9,596 nt of DNA from Flemingiibacterium sp045632605 (lineage in GTDB: Bacteria > Bacillota > Clostridia > Oscillospirales > CAG-272): positions 1-9,596 of the forward strand of contig JAZQXA010000116.1 in assembly GCA_045632605.1 (NCBI GenBank), read 5' to 3'. The position numbers and the translations under genes were made by a program. Every line of letters starts with the position of its first letter. Position 1 is the first letter of the stretch. Shown here piece after piece: positions 6,881 through 9,596 of this stretch. Below the pieces are notes generated by a model, which made no database searches, was not told the DNA's origin, and saw only the letters and a program-made list of their open reading frames with translations.

Positions 6881-6910
6881 CCGCACAGCATAAATGCTGT
6901 GCGGTTTTTT
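6881..6910. terminator. Strong, probably bidirectional terminator between MORN gene and RNHCP gene
   Basis: CCGCACAGCA (6881-6890) and TGCTGTGCGG (6895-6904) form a perfect 10-bp stem with a TAAA loop, followed by TTTTTT on the plus strand. On the minus strand the same stem is followed by CTATTTTTATT, so it can also end the convergent RNHCP transcript. It ends the long plus-strand unit that starts at the parA promoter. Confidence 0.94.
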
Positions 6911-6948
6911 GCGTCAATTCACTGTATCACTCATTCTTTTGAACATTG

Positions 6949-7281
6949 TCAAAAACCTGTGCCGGCGGTGAGTTTAATGAGCAGATTAATATCGTCCGGC
7001 TGAACCTTTGCCGGATACGCCGCCTTGTTGCGAACGGTTGCTCCGCATTTTTCACAGCGGTAAACGATAATGTAACCCTTTTTCGGATCGGGAAGCACCT
7101 GCACCGGGCGAAGTGTGCCAAGACATTCGTTTGCACGGTCACCGGGATTTATATCAATGTGAATCGAACAAAGACATTTTGGGCAGTGGTCACGTGAAGT
7201 AACTCCGAGCGGCTTTACTTCAAATCCGCAATTTCGGCAGGTGAAACCGCTGTCATTTTTTTGAAATCTTTTTTCTTCCAT
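6949..7281 (-). CDS. RNHCP-domain zinc-ribbon protein
   Basis: The 110-residue product belongs to the RNHCP family, small cysteine-rich proteins of unknown function found in Gram-positive bacteria. The family signature reads RDHCPKC (30-36) here, with Asp in place of the name-giving Asn, followed by HIDINPGDRANECLG (41-55). Paired cysteines C15/C18, C33/C36 and C76/C79, plus C38, C53, H32 and H41, suggest two or more metal-binding sites, most likely zinc. There is no signal peptide or membrane segment, so it should be cytosolic. I chose the ATG at 7281 because GGAGAA lies 7 bases before it and the family homology begins there. An in-frame ATG at 7314 would add 11 residues but has a purine-rich stretch only one base away. 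It is divergent from the next gene and convergent with the MORN gene. Confidence 0.88.
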   Translation of the reverse strand: MEEKRFQKNDSGFTCRNCGFEVKPLGVTSRDHCPKCLCSIHIDINPGDRANECLGTLRPVQVLPDPKKGYIIVYRCEKCGATVRNKAAYPAKVQPDDINLLIKLTAGTGF

Positions 7282-7315
7282 ATGAATTTCTCCGAATTTT
7301 TTGAATATTTTCATT

Positions 7316-7353
7316 CCTTTCGTTTCATAATAAACGTGAAACCAACCGAAAGG
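7316..7353. promoter_or_regulatory. Interrupted inverted repeat in the divergent intergenic region
   Basis: CCTTTCGTTTCA (7316-7327) is matched by TGAAA (7337-7341) and CGAAAGG (7347-7353), forming a dyad with a 5-base bulge on one side and a 9-base loop. The right arm contains the GAAAGGA ribosome binding site of the plus-strand gene at 7366. It could be an operator shared by the divergent genes or an RNA hairpin hiding that site. A CATAAT -10-like element lies inside the dyad (7326-7331), with TTGAAT (7301-7306) at a rather long 19-base spacing. Confidence 0.45.
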
Positions 7354-7365
7354 ATGATTTTAAAA

Positions 7366-7857
7366 ATGAAATCAAGAATATATAAATTTATCTGTTTCGC
7401 CCTTGCAGCAATGCTTATAAGCGTAATTTTCACGCTCGGCGCATCGGCGAATTTAAAATTCCGCAGCGGCGGTATTAGCCGCAGCTCCGAGGAGCTTGCC
7501 GACGACACAGCCGATAAAAACGGCGTTGTCCACGAGCCGGACACCTCACACGCCGACTCAAATCATAATAACAGTAACAGCAGCACTAACGGAACCGACG
7601 GCACTGCTCCCGGTACCGGAGAATTCGGCGATGACACCTCAAATAACGGCTCAAATAACAGCGGCTCCATGAACGGCAACTCAAACAGTAACGGAACCGG
7701 TCCCGTTGAATCCGCCATAGACGGAATCGTGACCGATGCCGCAGATGCTGTCGGTGATGCCACAGACGGCATGGGAATTTGGGGAATTATCATCATTATC
7801 GCAATCATCGCCGCAATTGCTGTTTTACTCTTCTCGTTCTTCGGAAGAAGAAAATAA
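7366..7857 (+). CDS. Secreted low-complexity protein with C-terminal membrane anchor
   Basis: I do not recognise a named family for this 163-residue protein. It begins with a clear signal peptide (residues 1-28, basic start, hydrophobic core, likely cleavage after ASA). A short region follows (NLKFRSGG), then a long Asn/Ser/Gly/Thr-rich linker with many acidic residues (about 45-115), an Ala/Asp-rich stretch (116-134), one transmembrane segment (about 138-159) and the basic end GRRK. This predicts a type I membrane protein with a disordered extracytoplasmic part. The chosen ATG follows GAAAGGA at an 11-base spacing. In-frame starts further upstream (from 7261) would spoil the signal peptide and lie on top of the divergent gene. 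There is no catalytic motif. It converges on mnmE, with only 54 bases between the two stops. Confidence 0.75.
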   Translation: MKSRIYKFICFALAAMLISVIFTLGASANLKFRSGGISRSSEELADDTADKNGVVHEPDTSHADSNHNNSNSSTNGTDGTAPGTGEFGDDTSNNGSNNSGSMNGNSNSNGTGPVESAIDGIVTDAADAVGDATDGMGIWGIIIIIAIIAAIAVLLFSFFGRRK

Positions 7858-7881
7858 GGAGTAAAAGAAATCTTCAAGTGA

Positions 7882-7918
7882 AACAGTCTTGCAAACAAGC
7901 GGGGCTGTTTTTTATTTT
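7882..7918 (+). terminator. Probable terminator between the secreted-protein gene and mnmE
   Basis: AACAG (7882-7886) pairs with CTGTT (7905-7909), with an inner CTTG/CAAG pairing (7888-7891 with 7896-7899) around a CAAA loop, and leads into TTTTTTATTTT. The stem has an uneven internal loop, so it is weaker than the other two. Its T-tract overlaps the last codons and stop of mnmE on the other strand. Confidence 0.6.
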
Positions 7919-9288
7919 CCGACGCAGAAACGGTGGAAAATTCCGTCAACAATCTCCTCGGTAATCTTCCTTCCGTCAAGCTCTGAAAGCTCCGACAGTG
8001 CCGCTTCAAGGTCAAATCCTGCCGTATCGGCACTGATTCCCCCCTCAAGCTCACTTATCGCCGAGCGTACATATTCAAGCGCACGGCTGACCGACGCATT
8101 CTGACGCGCATTTGTTATTACCGCACGGGAATTATAATCAATCTCTCCGTCAATATAAAGTGAATTTATTGTATTTTTCAAAGAATCAATTCCGCTTCCG
8201 CTCTCTGCGGAAATCTCAATTATATTCGTAAATACGCCGCCGTCGAGCTTCGTCCGGTCAAATTTTTCATCAAGGTCAGTCTTATTGAGTACCGCTATTT
8301 TTACGGCATGAGATTTTTTCAGCTTATCAATTATTAGCTCGTCCTCACCGTCAAACTTACGTGACAAATCAAACACTCCAATAACAAGCTCCGCTTCTTC
8401 AAGCGCTTTAAGTGAACGCTCAACGCCGATTTTTTCAACGGCATCCTCCGACTCGCGTATGCCTGCCGTATCAACAAGCCGCAGCATCACACGTCCGCAA
8501 ACGACGCTTTCTTCAATCGTATCGCGAGTTGTTCCGGCAATATCAGTCACAATCGCCCTATCACGCCCTACAAGACGGTTTAAAAGGGAGGATTTGCCCG
8601 TATTAGGCTTGCCCACTATAACCGTTCCTATACCCTCCACAACCGCTTTTCCGACCTTATACGAGCCTTTCAGCGCAGAAAGCTCCTCTTCTATCTTTTT
8701 AACCTCAATCAGAACCTCCTCGTCCGACAGCTCGGCGAGATCCTCATCCGGAAAATCCACATTCGCAAAAACGCCCGTTACAACAGTTTTCAGTCCCTCA
8801 TAAAGCTCGTCCGATTTACGTTTCATCGCACCGTTACCGTGCGAAACTGCAAGTGCCAGCTGTTCATCGCTCTCGGCATCAATCATCATTCCAACAGCTT
8901 CCGCCTGTGAAAGCGACAATTTACCGTTTACAAAAGCTCTTTTAGTAAATTCTCCCGGACCTGCCTGCACAGCTCCGACTTCAAATGCCGCTTCAAGCAC
9001 CTTTTGCGTCAATATAATGCCGCCGTGACAGCTAATCTCAACGACATCCTCACCCGTAAAAGAATGCGGAGCTCTGAATACTGTACAAATTCCCCTATCA
9101 ATGCAAATACCGCTCTTTATTATCTCTCCGTAAACGGCTTTCCCTGCTTCAACTTCACTAATCTTCTTTCCATTAGCCGCCCTGAACATCTTATCTCCAA
9201 TCAAAACGGCTTCATCTCCTGATATTCTTATCACCGCAATACCGCCGCGCCCAAAGGCTGTGGATATCGCTGCTATTGTATGTGTCAT
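7912..9288 (-). CDS. mnmE: MnmE (TrmE), tRNA-modification GTPase
   Basis: The 458-residue protein is a complete MnmE, the potassium-activated GTPase that works with MnmG to modify C5 of wobble uridine 34 in tRNAs. The N-terminal part (1-118) is the tetrahydrofolate-binding, dimerising domain, with IAAISTAFGRGGIAVIRISG (5-24) and FTGEDVVEISCHGG (77-90). A helical domain is split by the G domain (about 215-380): G1 GKPNTGKSS (226-234), G2/K-loop TDIAGTTRD (248-256), G3 DTAG (273-276), G4 NKTD (335-338) and G5 SAES (360-363). It ends with FCVGK, the C[IV]GK end whose cysteine is functionally important in the family. AAAGGA lies 8 bases before the ATG. All motifs are intact. Its place is unusual: minus strand, 7.4 kb from the end of mnmG, instead of directly upstream of mnmG as in B. 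subtilis. Confidence 0.99.
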   Translation of the reverse strand: MTHTIAAISTAFGRGGIAVIRISGDEAVLIGDKMFRAANGKKISEVEAGKAVYGEIIKSGICIDRGICTVFRAPHSFTGEDVVEISCHGGIILTQKVLEAAFEVGAVQAGPGEFTKRAFVNGKLSLSQAEAVGMMIDAESDEQLALAVSHGNGAMKRKSDELYEGLKTVVTGVFANVDFPDEDLAELSDEEVLIEVKKIEEELSALKGSYKVGKAVVEGIGTVIVGKPNTGKSSLLNRLVGRDRAIVTDIAGTTRDTIEESVVCGRVMLRLVDTAGIRESEDAVEKIGVERSLKALEEAELVIGVFDLSRKFDGEDELIIDKLKKSHAVKIAVLNKTDLDEKFDRTKLDGGVFTNIIEISAESGSGIDSLKNTINSLYIDGEIDYNSRAVITNARQNASVSRALEYVRSAISELEGGISADTAGFDLEAALSELSELDGRKITEEIVDGIFHRFCVGK

Positions 9289-9322
9289 TGGTTATATCCT
9301 TTCTTTGTGAGGGGGATGTGTT

Positions 9323-9397
9323 AGCGTATAAGAGATACGCGGCTTTCTTGAAGTGAATGGTAGGCGAAGCGTATAGGAGTTACGCGGCTTTCTTGAA
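9323..9397. repeat. Tandem direct repeat, two 30-bp copies 45 bp apart
   Basis: Bases 9323-9352 and 9368-9397 match at 28 of 30 positions, differing at the 9th and 13th bases. Each copy starts AGCGTATA and ends GCGGCTTTCTTGAA. In the first copy GCGTAT and ATACGC form a 6-bp hairpin. A third AGCGTATA, inverted, lies at about 9422-9429. Confidence 0.9.
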
Positions 9398-9405
9398 AGA
9401 AAGCC
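9386..9405. repeat. Perfect inverted repeat with 9-bp arms
   Basis: GGCTTTCTT (9386-9394) and AAGAAAGCC (9397-9405) are perfect reverse complements separated by two bases. The left arm is shared with the second copy of the tandem repeat. No T-tract follows on either strand, so it is not a standard terminator. Confidence 0.85.
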
Positions 9406-9451
9406 TGGCAAAGAACTTTAATATACGCTATCGCTTCACAGAGGTTTCGCA

Positions 9452-9543
9452 TAAGGCTTCGAGGATACGCTCTCGGTAGTCGGGGCCCGCCTCGCTCGCA
9501 CTCCTCCGTGCTCCCTCGGTATCCCAACAACCGCGAAGGCTTA
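9452..9543. repeat. Large nested palindrome (possible RNA or DNA fold)
   Basis: Outer arms TAAGGCTTCG (9452-9461) and CGAAGGCTTA (9534-9543) pair at 9 of 10 positions. Just inside, GGATAC (9463-9468) pairs with GTATCC (9519-9524). At the centre GCAC (9498-9501) and GTGC (9508-9511) form a small hairpin. The fold spans 92 bases and is GC-rich in the middle. Confidence 0.55.
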
Positions 9544-9596
9544 CCGCTTCTTTAACCATATTTTTGGCGTTTGCGGCACGCGGTTAGTGTTTGTTT

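Larger units (their letters stand above)
9289..9596. other. Non-coding region upstream of mnmE, repeat-rich
   Basis: These 308 bases hold no credible gene. They contain a tandem repeat, a perfect inverted repeat and a long nested palindrome (listed separately), plus a GC-rich block around 9481-9520 unlike the neighbouring genes. The mnmE promoter should lie here on the minus strand. TTCAAG and TATACG occur 16 bases apart in each tandem repeat but are poor matches to consensus, so I do not call a promoter. The stretch has the look of an interspersed intergenic repeat. Confidence 0.6.

Noticed and set aside
7182..7197. Third parS around the CACGTG in the RNHCP gene
   Set aside because: Only the central CACGTG and a few right-half bases match; the left half is almost entirely different from consensus.
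7563..8054. 163-codon minus-strand frame opposite the secreted-protein gene and the mnmE end
   Set aside because: It is antisense to the low-complexity linker (hence the Leu-rich repeats) and overlaps mnmE in another frame.
9321..9530. 69-codon minus-strand open frame upstream of mnmE
   Set aside because: Its repeated peptide (QESRV..IR every 15 residues) only reflects the 45-bp DNA repeat; it has no convincing ribosome binding site or protein-like composition and lies across palindromes.

Overview
The window looks like an origin-proximal chromosomal segment of a Gram-positive Bacillota, most likely class Clostridia and possibly an Oscillospirales-type gut anaerobe. The clues are the gene order mnmG-rsmG-noc-parA-parB, strong AGGAGG-type ribosome binding sites, a consensus sigma-A promoter, and consensus parS sites. 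The species assignment is inference from gene order and style; no rRNA or other marker gene is present to settle it.

Left part (1-4096, plus strand): the 3' end of mnmG (tRNA U34 modification) overlaps rsmG (16S rRNA m7G methylation), and the pair is closed by a strong intrinsic terminator. A separately promoted ParB-family gene follows. Its DNA-recognition residues are of the Noc (nucleoid occlusion) type. Two perfect consensus parS sites start immediately after its stop codon. A near-ideal sigma-A promoter next to them drives parA (soj) and parB (spo0J). Together parS, ParA and ParB form the chromosome origin segregation system, and Noc is the parB paralogue that normally blocks division over the nucleoid. 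The ParA has an unusual Walker A motif, with Ala in place of the Mg-binding Thr.

Middle part (4115-6910, plus strand): serS, a two-pass membrane protein of unknown function and a membrane-anchored protein with eight MORN repeats follow with gaps of 18, 45 and 30 bases. They look like one transcription unit with parAB, ending at a strong, probably bidirectional terminator.

Right part (6949-9596): a minus-strand RNHCP-family zinc-ribbon protein is divergent from a plus-strand secreted, low-complexity, single-TM protein. The latter converges on mnmE, which lies on the minus strand. MnmE is the partner enzyme of MnmG. In Bacillus subtilis it sits directly upstream of mnmG in the same direction, so here it is displaced and inverted. 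The last ~300 bases upstream of mnmE hold no credible gene. They contain a tandem 30-bp repeat, a perfect inverted repeat and a large imperfect nested palindrome, and resemble an interspersed intergenic repeat.

No CRISPR array, transposase, tRNA, rRNA or phage gene was seen. I found no obviously new multi-gene system. The best leads are the ParA Walker A substitution, the paired parS sites between noc and parA, the MORN protein and membrane protein behind the segregation operon, and the repeat block at the displaced mnmE.
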